A stretch of 64,000 nt of DNA from Hymenobacter aerophilus DSM 13606 (GCF_000382225.1 NZ_KB907807.1:77900-141899); one strand, 5' to 3'. Counted from the stretch's first letter, positions 52,558-61,076 are shown. Numbers and translations: made by a program. Notes: a model not told the origin generated them from the sequence alone.

Positions 52558-53292
52558 ATGTCCAACATCAAGCAAAATGCCAGCGAAGAGGCGGAATTCG
52601 CCAAGCCGCTGTACACGCCCATCAAGCGGCGCTCGTTCTTCATGTACGCCGGCGCCACGGCCGGTGCCACGGCCCTGCTGCTCTCGGGCTGCGACGACGA
52701 CGAAAACACCAATGTGGTGCCCAACGACGGCACCATCAGCCTGGGCTCGGGCGACGTGGGCGTGCTCAACTACGCTTACGCCCTGGAGCAGCTCGAAGCC
52801 GCGTTCTACGCCCAGGTAAAGGCTACCCCAGCTATTGATTTTGCGGACGTGGAGAAGAATTACTTTAATCAGGTAGCGGCCCACGAAGCCATTCACCGCG
52901 ACTTTTTCAAGGCTGCCATCACCCGCGATGCGCCCAACCAGATTATCCCAACCCTGACGGCGGCTGACTTGAACTTCAGTTCCATTGATTTCACCAAGCG
53001 CGCTTCGGTGCTGGGTGCTGCCAAGGCCTTCGAGGACCTGGGCGTAGCCGCCTACAACGGTGCCGGCAAGTACATCAAGAAGGCGGATTACCTGGTAATT
53101 GCCGGCAAAATTGTATCGGTGGAAGCCCGCCACGCCGCTTATGTGCGCGACCTGATTTCCAACGGCTCGTTTGCCAATGAGGAAGTAGTTGATTCTATGG
53201 GCTTGGACAAGGCCATGGAGCCGGTCGAAGTTATCACGGCTGCTTCGGGCTACCTCAAAGTGAAGCTCGACGCTTCGAAAGTCGGCAAGTAA
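52558..53292 (+). CDS. Ferritin-like lipoprotein A1 with twin-arginine leader
   Basis: 244 residues. The leader has a twin-Arg pattern (Arg24-Arg25 in PIKRRSFFMYAG) and a lipobox LLSGC with Cys45, followed by acid-rich CDDDEN. The ferritin-like four-helix bundle (about 68-200) keeps the likely di-iron ligands: Glu77/Glu80 in ALEQLEAAFY, Glu110 and His113 in AAHEAIHRDFF, Glu159 in KAFEDLG, and Glu189/His192 in VEARHAAYVRD. It probably binds iron or handles peroxide outside the inner membrane; related proteins are annotated as desiccation-associated. First of four tandem relatives, 30 bp ahead of B1. Confidence 0.85.
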   Translation: MSNIKQNASEEAEFAKPLYTPIKRRSFFMYAGATAGATALLLSGCDDDENTNVVPNDGTISLGSGDVGVLNYAYALEQLEAAFYAQVKATPAIDFADVEKNYFNQVAAHEAIHRDFFKAAITRDAPNQIIPTLTAADLNFSSIDFTKRASVLGAAKAFEDLGVAAYNGAGKYIKKADYLVIAGKIVSVEARHAAYVRDLISNGSFANEEVVDSMGLDKAMEPVEVITAASGYLKVKLDASKVGK

Positions 53293-53322
53293 TTCCTCCC
53301 TTCCTTTTAACGAGACTTCATC

Positions 53323-54138
53323 ATGAACATACTTCGCATTATCGAACAACTGTCGGAAGTAGACGCCGACGTACTGGGCCGCTTCGACTCGCGCCGGGCC
53401 GTATTCAAGAGCCTTGGCAACACTGCTCAGAAAGGTGCCCTGGCTGCCGCCCCGGTTTTCGTGGCTTCGCTGTTCTCGAAAGCCTACGGCCAGACTACCG
53501 GCACCGGTGTTATTGAAGTTCTGAACTACGCCCTGACGCTGGAACTGCTGGAGCAGGACTTCTACAAGAAGATGAAAGATGCCGGCAAAGTACCCGCCGG
53601 TGCTCCGGCCGGTGCCATCGACACCATCTACAAGCACGAAACGGCGCACGTAAAGCTTCTTACCGACACCATCACGGCCCTCAAAGGCACGCCGGTAACG
53701 GGCAAGAAGTTCAAGGCGTCGGCTTTCCCGGCTGACTATACCACGCAGCTGGTAGTAGCCCAGGCGCTGGAAGACACCGGAGTACGGGCCTACAAAGGCC
53801 AGGCTGGCGCCCTGATGGGGCAGGTGGCCGGTACTACCAGCCTGTTGCAGGTAGCCCTCCAGATTCACTCAGTAGAAGCCCGCCACGCCGCCCACATCCG
53901 CACCATGCGCATGCAGACGCCCTGGATTCCGGCCGCCGACTCGAATCTGCCGGCTCCGCTGGGTCCGGTGTACACCGGCGAAACCTCGCCCCGCGAAGAC
54001 AACACTGTACAATCGAAAGTCGATATCACCAAGCTTGGCTCGGGATACTCGGCCAACGACGCTGCGGCTTCGTTTGACGAAGTCCTGACCATGGCTGAGG
54101 TGCTCGACACTAAGCGCGCTGGTGGCTTGGTAGAATAA
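53323..54138 (+). CDS. Ferritin-like protein B1 with twin-arginine leader, no lipobox
   Basis: 271 residues. N-terminal amphipathic helix (MNILRIIEQLSEVDADVLG), then a twin-Arg stretch SRRAVFKSLG (23-32) and a hydrophobic segment ending KAYGQ, without lipobox. Ligands are kept: Glu74/Glu77 in LELLEQDFY, Glu106/His109 in YKHETAHV, Glu150 in QALEDTG, Glu185/His188 in VEARHAAHIR. It forms a pair with A1 (30-bp gap) and is followed by a terminator at 54169, so A1-B1 is one operon. Confidence 0.85.
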   Translation: MNILRIIEQLSEVDADVLGRFDSRRAVFKSLGNTAQKGALAAAPVFVASLFSKAYGQTTGTGVIEVLNYALTLELLEQDFYKKMKDAGKVPAGAPAGAIDTIYKHETAHVKLLTDTITALKGTPVTGKKFKASAFPADYTTQLVVAQALEDTGVRAYKGQAGALMGQVAGTTSLLQVALQIHSVEARHAAHIRTMRMQTPWIPAADSNLPAPLGPVYTGETSPREDNTVQSKVDITKLGSGYSANDAAASFDEVLTMAEVLDTKRAGGLVE

Positions 54139-54168
54139 ATTGCGCCAAGCCTTTTGGCTTGCTTTTGA

Positions 54169-54202
54169 AACAGGCTGCTCCGTAAAGGGCAGCCTGTTTT
54201 GT
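54169..54202 (+). terminator. Terminator after the first ferritin-like pair
   Basis: Stem AACAGGCTGC / GCAGCCTGTT with a 10-nt loop followed by TTTGTT, 30 bp after the B1 stop. Confidence 0.85.
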
Positions 54203-54335
54203 TGGGTCTGCCCCCCGCAGCCTATTCGGAGCGGTTTGCCGGTTAATGCAGGTTGGTTGCAACTATACGGGCCGGCTACGCAACCTTTCGGCCGGTATTG
54301 GTATCGTGGCAACAGAGCATCCCGGTTCAAAGAAG

Positions 54336-54343
54336 TACCTTTG
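54336..54343 (+). promoter_or_regulatory. -7 element TACCTTTG of the second ferritin-like pair
   Basis: An exact TAnnTTTG match 57 bp before the A2 start. Thus the second pair has its own housekeeping-type promoter, unlike the first. Confidence 0.55.
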
Positions 54344-54400
54344 CCCGCCGGGAGCTGGCAGCCTGCGTTGGGTTGCCGCTTTTCGGGTTTATTTTCGCGT

Positions 54401-55132
54401 ATGGCTGATTTGGCAGACACTTCATTTTCGGGCCGGGCCCTGCGCCGCCGCACTTTCTTGCGGGTAGCCGGCGCTACGGCCGCTTCTTCGGCACTGGTTC
54501 TGGCCGGTTGCAACGATAAAAAGGAGGACAACCCTACCCCGACCCCAGAGGTTACCACCGGCACGCTGACGTTCAAGGGCGACGACACGGGCATCTTCAA
54601 CCTGACCTACCTGCTGGCCCAGATTCAGGCCGACTTCTACCAGAAGCTGGTGACCACGCCCCCCGCCGACTTCACCGCCGCCGACAAGGAGGCCTTCGTG
54701 GATATGCGCGACCACGCGGTTATTTACCGCGAGTTCTACAAATCGGTGCTGTCGACCAATGCCTACGATAGCAACCTGACGAAGGCGTTGGAATTCAACT
54801 TCACCCCCTACACCCTCACCACGCGCAAAGGTGTGTATGAGGCGGCCAGCAAGCTGGAAGACCTTGGTGTGGGCGCCTACAACGGGCTGGGCCGGCGGCT
54901 GCGCAACCTCAGCTACCTGCGCCTGCTACTTAAAATTGCCTCGGTGAAGGCCCGCCACGCCGCCTTTGTGCGCGACCAGGCCGAGCCCAACTCCTTCGCC
55001 GGCCCCGATGTAGTTGCCATCACCGGCTCCCAGGCCAGCCTCGACACGGTGAAGACGCCCGTGGAGGTAGCTACGCTGCTTTCTCCGCTGGTACCGGCAG
55101 TGCTGGTGGCCGACAACCTGATGCTGCTTTAA
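54401..55132 (+). CDS. Degenerate ferritin-like lipoprotein A2
   Basis: 243 residues, a clear paralogue of A1: twin-Arg leader (LRRRTFLRVAGA), lipobox VLAGC with Cys37 and the same bundle length. Aligned to A1, the ligands Glu77, Glu80, Glu110, His113 and Glu189 read Ala73, Gln76, Ala106, Tyr109 and Lys183; only the equivalents of Glu159 (Glu153) and His192 (His186) remain. It is therefore unlikely to hold a di-iron centre and may be structural. It starts a second operon with B2, 19 bp downstream. Confidence 0.82.
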   Translation: MADLADTSFSGRALRRRTFLRVAGATAASSALVLAGCNDKKEDNPTPTPEVTTGTLTFKGDDTGIFNLTYLLAQIQADFYQKLVTTPPADFTAADKEAFVDMRDHAVIYREFYKSVLSTNAYDSNLTKALEFNFTPYTLTTRKGVYEAASKLEDLGVGAYNGLGRRLRNLSYLRLLLKIASVKARHAAFVRDQAEPNSFAGPDVVAITGSQASLDTVKTPVEVATLLSPLVPAVLVADNLMLL

Positions 55133-55151
55133 GCCCCGCTTTTCCTTTCTC

Positions 55152-56069
55152 ATGGACTTTCTGAACCTGCTGGCCCGGTTGGCCGACCTCGATTCGACTG
55201 CTGCTGCGCCCCAACCGGCTGGCGCGCGCCGCGCTGCCCTGGGCCGGCTGGGCCAGGCCGGCACCGCGCTGCTGCCGGGCCTGCTGCTCGGCGCCCTCAG
55301 CCAGCCCGCCACCGCCGGCACCCTCGATACCCGTACCCGCCTCGATGTGCTGCTGCTGGTACGCCAACTGGCCGCCCTCGGCAACGAGCTGCACTCGCGG
55401 GCCCTGGGCCTCGTGCCCGGCTACACCGCCCTGCCCCTCACGGCCGCCGAAAAAACCGGCATCCAGGTGATTCGGGAGCAGGAGGTGCAACGCGTGGCCC
55501 TAGTTTCGCAGCTGATTACCGACGGCGGGGCCACGCTGCCCGCCGCCCCGCGCTACGATTTTACGGGCAGCCAGAACGGCGCCCGCGCCGCCCTCTACCC
55601 CGACATCCAAACCAACCCCGACACCTACCTGCTGGTGGCCCAGGTGCTGAAGGATGCGGCCGTGCGGGTGTATAAAACCCAGGTGGAGTTTGTGCGCGCT
55701 GATATCTACCTGAGCGAGCTGCTGCTACGCAGCCACACGGTGGAAGCCCGCCACGCCTCGCACCTGCGCACCCTGCGGCGGCAACGCGGCGCCACGGTAA
55801 AAAGCTGGATTAGCCCCGACGATGCGCCCGTAGGCACGACGGGCACGGCCGTGGCCCGCGTTTATGCGGGCGAGTCGAACAGCGTCCAGGCCTACAGCGC
55901 GGCCGATAACGGGGCGTTGACTTCGGTGCCCTTCAACTCCACGCTGCCCATCAACGTAGCCACGCCGCCGCTCAGCCCCGAAGCCATTCTGCGCAAAGTG
56001 GCCGAGGCGTTCGACGAGCCCGCCAACGCCGTAGTGGCCACCGACGTGGCGGCGCTGTTTACCTACTAG
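55152..56069 (+). CDS. Degenerate ferritin-like protein B2
   Basis: 305 residues, a paralogue of B1: the same amphipathic start (MDFLNLLARLADLDSTA), a twin-Arg stretch GARRAALGRLG, a hydrophobic segment and no lipobox. Relative to B1, Glu74, Glu77, His109 and Glu150 become Ala74, Gly77, Arg114 and Lys167, while Glu111 and Glu198/His201 (TVEARHASHLR) are kept. It closes the A2-B2 pair before a terminator. It probably partners A2 rather than acting as a ferroxidase. Confidence 0.8.
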   Translation: MDFLNLLARLADLDSTAAAPQPAGARRAALGRLGQAGTALLPGLLLGALSQPATAGTLDTRTRLDVLLLVRQLAALGNELHSRALGLVPGYTALPLTAAEKTGIQVIREQEVQRVALVSQLITDGGATLPAAPRYDFTGSQNGARAALYPDIQTNPDTYLLVAQVLKDAAVRVYKTQVEFVRADIYLSELLLRSHTVEARHASHLRTLRRQRGATVKSWISPDDAPVGTTGTAVARVYAGESNSVQAYSAADNGALTSVPFNSTLPINVATPPLSPEAILRKVAEAFDEPANAVVATDVAALFTY

Positions 56070-56094
56070 TTCCGGCCTGGTAGCCGGGAAGCAC

Positions 56095-56137
56095 AAGCGG
56101 CCGGAGAAGCGCAATTGGCGTTTCTTCGGCCGCTTTT
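56095..56137 (+). terminator. Terminator after the second ferritin-like pair
   Basis: Stem AAGCGGCCGGAGAA / TTCTTCGGCCGCTT around GCGCAATTGGCG, followed by T-rich sequence. Confidence 0.85.
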
Positions 56138-56349
56138 AGTTTTTCTGTCCCAAGTCTACTCAATGCCCGGGCTTGCATCTGTCCGGCAATTTTTTGTATC
56201 TTTCAAGAACGCAGCGTACTTGCTTCGGCCCATGTTCAGCCTTTTTTTGTGGCGACCGTAAAAGGGGCAGTTTAGCTGCACAAACTCATTGTTCCACCTT
56301 TTTCCCCTCCGCTCTTTTTCACCTTTCCCACCCCAAATTAGTCAACGCC

Positions 56350-56544
56350 ATGTTGGAGTATGCTAAAACTATTCTGCTGAAAGTCAGCTTCGACAAAATC
56401 CTTTTTGAAAAGGAACTGCGCAAAGCCCTGCGCAACCTGGTGCCGGCCGATTGGCTGGAACTTAAAAGCTGGTGCTACCAACAATTTTCCCGCGTTTACC
56501 ACCGCTTGCTGAACCGCGTATTCGGTCAGCCGGCCGTGGGCTGA
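56350..56544 (+). CDS. Small conserved-type protein (64 aa)
   Basis: MLEYAKTILLKVSFDKILFE... then KELRKALRNLVPADWLELK and SWCYQQFSRVYHRLLNRVF. An amphipathic, basic protein with one Cys and no signal peptide. I recall similar small proteins in this order but cannot name a family. The start at 56350 follows a 280-bp leader (56070-56349) with a possible TATCTTTC -7 element near 56200. A strong terminator follows, so it is a stand-alone gene. Confidence 0.65.
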   Translation: MLEYAKTILLKVSFDKILFEKELRKALRNLVPADWLELKSWCYQQFSRVYHRLLNRVFGQPAVG

Positions 56545-56579
56545 GCCCCCTTCCCGGCCGCTCCCCAGGCAGCCGGCAG

Positions 56580-56635
56580 CGCAAGGGCCGGGCACCGCAC
56601 CTACTTGGTGGCGCTGCCCGGCCCTTGCGTTTTTG
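56580..56635. terminator. Terminator between the 64-aa gene and queG
   Basis: Stem CGCAAGGGCCGGGCA / TGCCCGGCCCTTGCG followed by TTTTT, between convergent genes. Confidence 0.88.
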
Positions 56636-56642
56636 GTTTAGC

Positions 56643-57605
56643 TCAGTCCAGAGTTGCGGGCGTAGCGGTATCCTGCCCATCCGTCACGAACCGAATATTG
56701 CGCTGCAGCCCCGCGTAGCCCGTGCGTTTCACGGCCGACTGCCGGAACAGCTCCGAAAACAGCTCGTGGGTGATTTCCTGCCAGTCGCCGCGGCTGAGGT
56801 CTTTCAGGGCGGGGTGCGGGTTGAACTGGGGCTCCTGATGGGGCTTGGCAAAGCGGTTCCAGGGGCACACGTCCTGGCAGATGTCGCAGCCGAACATCCA
56901 GTTGCCGAATTTGCCTTCTACTTCGCGCGGAATCTGGTCCTTCAATTCGATGGTGAAGTAGCTGATGCACTTGCTGCCATCCACCACGTAAGGCTCGGTA
57001 ATGGCCTGGGTAGGGCAGGCGTCGAGGCACTTGGTGCAGGTGCCGCAGTAGTCTTTGATGGGGCCGTCGTAGTCCAGCGGCACGTCCACAATCAGCTCGG
57101 CAATGAAGTAGAACGAGCCGGTGCCGGGCGTAATCAGGTTGGAGTTTTTGCCCACCCAGCCCAGCCCACTCTTCTTGGCCCAGGCCTTATCGAGCACCGG
57201 CGCCGAATCGACGAAGCAGCGGCCGCCCACTTCCCCTATCTCCTGCTGCATATCGTGCAACAGCTCCTTTAGCTTGTCCTTGATGACAAAGTGGTAGTCG
57301 CGCCCGTAGGCGTATTTGCTGACTTTGAGCGTGTCGTCGGGCTGCTGGGTTTCCGGGGGCGGGTAGTAGTTGAGCAGCAGCGAAATCACCGATTTGGCCC
57401 CATCGACGAGCAGCCGCGGGTCGAGGCGCTTGTCGAAGTGGTTGGCCATGTAGGCCATCTGGCCGTGCATGTTCTTGTTGAGCCAGTTTTCGAGCCGCGG
57501 CGCTTCTTCCTCCAGAAATCCGGCCTCTGAAATGCCGCAGTACATAAAGCCCAACTCCGCCGCCCGGCGTTTGATGAAAGCAGTGTAGTGGGCGGTCGGC
57601 AGCAT
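56643..57605 (-). CDS. queG: Epoxyqueuosine reductase QueG
   Basis: 320 residues from the ATG at 57605; reduces epoxyqueuosine to queuosine in tRNA using cobalamin. Two 4Fe-4S motifs: [16 protein letters not shown], and [12 protein letters not shown], with CISYFTIE between them. The N-terminal half has [13 protein letters not shown] and [13 protein letters not shown], as in the family. The longer frame upstream (57662) reads into a hairpin repeat and is rejected. Its TATTTTTG -7 element lies at 57628-57635. Confidence 0.93.
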   Translation of the reverse strand: MLPTAHYTAFIKRRAAELGFMYCGISEAGFLEEEAPRLENWLNKNMHGQMAYMANHFDKRLDPRLLVDGAKSVISLLLNYYPPPETQQPDDTLKVSKYAYGRDYHFVIKDKLKELLHDMQQEIGEVGGRCFVDSAPVLDKAWAKKSGLGWVGKNSNLITPGTGSFYFIAELIVDVPLDYDGPIKDYCGTCTKCLDACPTQAITEPYVVDGSKCISYFTIELKDQIPREVEGKFGNWMFGCDICQDVCPWNRFAKPHQEPQFNPHPALKDLSRGDWQEITHELFSELFRQSAVKRTGYAGLQRNIRFVTDGQDTATPATLD

Positions 57606-57627
57606 GGGCGGGGCACTTAGGAAACGA

Positions 57628-57635
57628 CAAAAATA
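57628..57635 (-). promoter_or_regulatory. -7 element TATTTTTG of queG abutting a hairpin repeat
   Basis: An exact TAnnTTTG match 22 bp before the queG start. The hairpin begins at the very next base (57636), so any -33 element must lie inside the repeat. Confidence 0.5.
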
Positions 57636-57770
57636 CGTCATCCTGAGCATGTCGCGTAGCAAGCGAGGACGAAGGACCTTATCACCCTGAATAGAACTGC
57701 GATTATCGTTCTGTTCAGGGTGACAAGGTCCTTCGTCCTCGCTTGCTACGCGACATGCTCAGGATGACAG
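57636..57770. repeat. GTCATCCTGAGC-family hairpin with extended middle module
   Basis: 135 bp, ends CGTCATCCTGAGC / GCTCAGGATGACAG. Extra paired module ATGTCGCGTAGCAAGCGAGGAC before GAAGGACCTTATCACC; both arms match throughout. Lies between co-oriented ruvB and queG. Confidence 0.94.
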
Positions 57771-57788
57771 CAACTTTACGTTAATATA

Positions 57789-58835
57789 TCAGCTGAACAG
57801 CTCGCCGGTGGCCGAGTTGCCGCGCAGGTGCTGGGGCATGGTGCGGCCCAGGTGCTCGTAAGCGGCTTCGGTGGCTTCGCGGCCGCGGCTGGTGCGCTTG
57901 ATGTAGCCTTCCTGAATCAGGAACGGCTCGTAGACTTCCTCGATGGTTTCGCCCTCCTCGCCGCAGGCCGTGGCGATGGTGGTGATGCCGACGGGTCCAC
58001 CCTTGAACTTGTCGATGATGGTGGTCAGGATGCGCTTGTCCATGTCGTCGAGGCCGCGGGCGTCCACGTCGAGGGCGGCCAGGGCAAACTGGGCAATGTC
58101 CTGGGTGATGGTGCCGGTGCCTTTAATCTGGGCAAAGTCGCGGGTGCGGCGCAGCAGGTTGTTGGCGATGCGCGGGGTGCCGCGCGAACGGCGCGCAATT
58201 TCGTAGGCCGCCTCATCCTCAATGGGCGTGGCCAGAATTTCGGCCGAGCGGCCCACGATGCTGGTCAGTAGCTTGGCATCATAGTATTCGAGGCGCGAGC
58301 TGATGCCGAAGCGGGCCCGCAGCGGCGAGGTAAGCATGCCCGAGCGCGTAGTGGCGCCAATGAGCGTGAAGGGCGACAGCGAAATCTGCACCGAGCGGGC
58401 GTTGGGGCCCGAGTCGAGCATGATGTCGATGCGGTAATCCTCCATCGCCGAGTACAGGTACTCTTCCACCACCGGGTTCAGGCGGTGAATCTCATCGATG
58501 AAGAGCACGTCGTGGGGCTCCAAGTTGGTGAGCAGGCCGGCCAGGTCGGACGGCTTGTCGAGCACCGGGCCCGAAGTCATCTTGATGCCCGCTTCGAGCT
58601 CGTTGGCGATGATGTGCGAGAGGGTGGTTTTGCCCAGACCGGGAGGGCCGTGGAGCAGCACGTGGTCGAGGGCGTCGCCGCGGCGCTTGGCGGCGGCCAC
58701 GAACACCTTCAGGTTCTCCACCACCTTGTCCTGGCCGGCAAAGTCGTCGAAGGAAAGTGGCCGCAGGGCCTTGTCAATGTCTTTATCGGTGGCGTCGTAG
58801 TGGTCGGTGCCACCCGTCAGGAGCGGTTCGCGCAT
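57789..58835 (-). CDS. ruvB: Holliday junction branch migration helicase RuvB
   Basis: 348 residues; the motor of RuvABC in recombination. [19 protein letters not shown] at the start, Walker [12 protein letters not shown], Walker [11 protein letters not shown], sensor [19 protein letters not shown] with the arginine finger region and the C-terminal winged helix (GRTMPQHL). Full length. TACCTTTC at 58861-58868 is a possible -7 element. It is 18 bp from hairpin 57636-57770. Confidence 0.97.
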   Translation of the reverse strand: MREPLLTGGTDHYDATDKDIDKALRPLSFDDFAGQDKVVENLKVFVAAAKRRGDALDHVLLHGPPGLGKTTLSHIIANELEAGIKMTSGPVLDKPSDLAGLLTNLEPHDVLFIDEIHRLNPVVEEYLYSAMEDYRIDIMLDSGPNARSVQISLSPFTLIGATTRSGMLTSPLRARFGISSRLEYYDAKLLTSIVGRSAEILATPIEDEAAYEIARRSRGTPRIANNLLRRTRDFAQIKGTGTITQDIAQFALAALDVDARGLDDMDKRILTTIIDKFKGGPVGITTIATACGEEGETIEEVYEPFLIQEGYIKRTSRGREATEAAYEHLGRTMPQHLRGNSATGELFS

Positions 58836-59024
58836 AAGTCGGGCAATAATTCAGCGTGTCGAAAGGTAACACTTTGCCGCGGGCCTTGGTGCCTTTTTTA
58901 GCAAAAAATAGTGGCTATTTTGAATACAACTAATTTCTTTAGCAAAACTGGAAACAGCAACGGCCCTTATCGGCTTTGCAGGGGTCCATGGCGTACCTTG
59001 CGGCCTCAACCCGTCGCCTTGCTC

Positions 59025-59993
59025 ATGCCCGCTTCCAACTCCTGGCTCGATACGTTGCCTGCCGATTTCTACGCCCAACTCACCCACACCCTGAACCTGC
59101 ACGGCATGGCCGCGCTGGAATTGCTGAGCCGGCCCGCTACCCCCAATACCAGCCGTATGCATCAGCTTAGCGGCCTCGATGTACCTATGATACAACGGCT
59201 AAACGGTATCAGCAGCCAAGCGCAGCTGTTGGCAGCGCTGCGGCAGGAGCCGCTGGCCGTGTACCACCTGCTGCTGCTGGGTGGCCTGACGCTGGAAACC
59301 AGCCTGGCGGCGCCGGTGCTGGCCTACGTGCGGCAGGCTATGGATATTACCGAGGAGCAGCTGGGCCAACTGCTCGCCTACTGCCGGCAGCTGAGCGAGG
59401 CCTTTCTGGGGCAGTTGGAAGAGCACGTAGCGGCCCCGGCGGGGGCGGCTTCGCTGGGCCTGCACCGCTTGGCGCTGGAGGAAGCATTTGCCGGATTTCT
59501 GACCGGGCAGCTGGCGGCGCGGCCCGTGGCGGAGCTGCGGCCGCTGCCGCCGCAGCTGCACATTATGAGGCTGGCGCTGCTGTTGGCCGTCAGTCTGCCG
59601 CAGGACACCGACCACCCGTTTGCGCAGGCCGTGCGGGCGCTGCCCCACTTGCAGCCCGCGGCGCTGGAGCCGCTGATTGCCCGGCTCGGCCACGCGCAGC
59701 CCCACGAGCCGCTGCCTCTCACGATGCCCGAAGTGGTGCAGCTTTACCAGGCCCTGCAGGTCTGCGGTATGGTGTTCGTGTCGGATTTGATGAGCCATAT
59801 CGGGCTGGAAGACGCCTTCCCGACCCTATCGGACGAGGAGCGGCGGGCCAGCGAGCCGGCGCCGGCCAGCAACCGCGAGGCCGTGGGCAGCATCGTCGGC
59901 GGCTTCACGCGCTGGGTGCAGCAGCATTTCCCCGACCACCCCGAAATAGCGCAGGCCCGCCAGCAGGTGCTGGCCCTGGCCGATTTGCTGTAG
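59025..59993 (+). CDS. Helical hypothetical protein
   Basis: 322 residues, almost wholly alpha-helical and Leu/Ala/Gln-rich (LPADFYAQLTHTLNLHGMAAL, QLGQLLAYCRQLSEAFLGQL, VVQLYQALQVCGMVFVSDLM), without signal peptide or membrane segment. No family is recognised. The ATG at 59025 is preferred over an upstream frame that starts in non-coding sequence. It is divergent from ruvB and convergent with the HIRAN gene across hairpin 60011-60115. Confidence 0.65.
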   Translation: MPASNSWLDTLPADFYAQLTHTLNLHGMAALELLSRPATPNTSRMHQLSGLDVPMIQRLNGISSQAQLLAALRQEPLAVYHLLLLGGLTLETSLAAPVLAYVRQAMDITEEQLGQLLAYCRQLSEAFLGQLEEHVAAPAGAASLGLHRLALEEAFAGFLTGQLAARPVAELRPLPPQLHIMRLALLLAVSLPQDTDHPFAQAVRALPHLQPAALEPLIARLGHAQPHEPLPLTMPEVVQLYQALQVCGMVFVSDLMSHIGLEDAFPTLSDEERRASEPAPASNREAVGSIVGGFTRWVQQHFPDHPEIAQARQQVLALADLL

Positions 59994-60010
59994 ACGGTGA
60001 ACTGTATAAG

Positions 60011-60115
60011 AACGGTCATTCAGAGCGGAGCGAAGAATCTCGCGTGCAATGGTAATCCTACCGTAAGGAATTACTTTGGCACGCGAGATTCTTCGCTGCG
60101 CTCTGAATGACCGTT
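60011..60115. repeat. GTCATTCAGAGC-family hairpin
   Basis: 105 bp, ends AACGGTCATTCAGAGC / GCTCTGAATGACCGTT, core GAAGAATCTCGCGTGC. Inner arms differ slightly (GCAATGG against CTTTGGC), so some drift has occurred. Lies between convergent genes. Confidence 0.93.
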
Positions 60116-60136
60116 TCGTTATTGGACTACCGCGCT

Positions 60137-60475
60137 TTACCGCTCCAGCAGCACTTCAATTTCCAGATGCAGCCACTCGTCTTCCCAGGCTTTGTGGGTG
60201 AGGCGGGCCGCGAGCGGGTAGCCGGCATCGAGCAGGCGCGCTACGGTTTCGTTGCGGCCCTCGGGCAGGTAGCCGAGCCAGAACGCCTCGCCGGGGCCGC
60301 TGGTGAGCACGCGTACGGCCCAATCGTCGTAGGAACTGTCGGCTTCGCGGGTGAGGGCCAGCAGCTGGCCGGGCAGCAGTTGCGGCTCGAACTCGCGCAG
60401 GCCGGGGCGGTGCGTGGTGCCGGCCACGAGGCATTCGAGCAGCACCAGGGCGTTGGCGGGGGCTGATTTGGACAT
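60137..60475 (-). CDS. HIRAN-domain protein
   Basis: 112 residues making a single HIRAN domain: VAGTTHRPGLREFEPQLLPG, then LALTREADSSYDDWAVRVLT, then FWLGYLPEGRNETVARLLDAG. HIRAN domains bind DNA ends or stalled forks when fused to helicases; stand-alone bacterial copies are common and uncharacterised. No helicase is attached. It is convergent with the helical protein gene and divergent from the DUF4268 gene. Confidence 0.85.
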   Translation of the reverse strand: MSKSAPANALVLLECLVAGTTHRPGLREFEPQLLPGQLLALTREADSSYDDWAVRVLTSGPGEAFWLGYLPEGRNETVARLLDAGYPLAARLTHKAWEDEWLHLEIEVLLER

Positions 60476-60599
60476 GGGAGGAAGGCGTAGTGAGGCCCTA
60501 AACTACGCAGCAAATCGGGTTTGGGTCGCGCCGGTTTGCGCAACCCGGCAGCGCGGGCCGCGTTTGCCCGGGTTCGGCCGCCCTCCTCCGCCCACCCGC

Positions 60600-60607
60600 T
60601 ACCTTTG
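60600..60607 (+). promoter_or_regulatory. -7 element TACCTTTG directly before the DUF4268 gene
   Basis: An exact TAnnTTTG match ending 7 nt before the ATG at 60615; implies a leaderless or nearly leaderless mRNA. Confidence 0.6.
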
Positions 60608-60614
60608 CCCGCCT

Positions 60615-61076
60615 ATGTATAGCAAGACCGAAGCCACCCAACTCCGCCAAGCCTTCTGGACCACGCTGGGCCAGTACATGCAGCCCGTACCGTCGGCCGA
60701 TGGCGGGCTGGTGAACTGGATGAACTATAAAACCGGCCTCAAGCACGTGTACTTCCGCCTGCACGCCGACAACCGCCACGCTACCATCGGCATCGAAATT
60801 ACCCACCCCGACGCGGGCCTGCGTGAGCTGTTCTTCGAGCAGTTCCGGGAGCTACGGCCGCTGCTGGAAGAAGCCACCGGCGAAGCCTGGACCTGGGAGC
60901 CGGCCGCCGTCAACGACAGCGGGCAACCGCTGGCCCGCATCTACCAGGAGCTGCGCCCCGCCAACCTGTTCGCGCGCGACGACTGGCCCCGGCTTATCCC
61001 CTTCTTCAAGCCCCGGCTGGTGGCGCTGGATGCGTTCTGGAGCAGCGCCCAGTACGCGTTTGATGCGCTGCGGTAA
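60615..61076 (+). CDS. DUF4268 domain-containing protein
   Basis: 153 residues: MYSKTEATQLRQAFWTTLGQ, then GLKHVYFRLHADNRHATIGIEI and a C-terminal FFKPRLVALDAFWSSAQYAF. The DUF4268 fold resembles restriction-endonuclease-associated domains, but this free-standing form is common in Bacteroidota genomes and its function is unknown. Start at 60615 follows the promoter element at once. Confidence 0.85.
   Translation: MYSKTEATQLRQAFWTTLGQYMQPVPSADGGLVNWMNYKTGLKHVYFRLHADNRHATIGIEITHPDAGLRELFFEQFRELRPLLEEATGEAWTWEPAAVNDSGQPLARIYQELRPANLFARDDWPRLIPFFKPRLVALDAFWSSAQYAFDALR

Noticed and set aside
57606..57662. N-terminal extension of QueG
   Set aside because: The extra residues come from the hairpin repeat and the promoter region.
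8894..60115. Hairpin repeats as insertion-sequence ends
   Set aside because: No transposase, target-site duplication or composite element was seen in the window; they are listed as repeats only.
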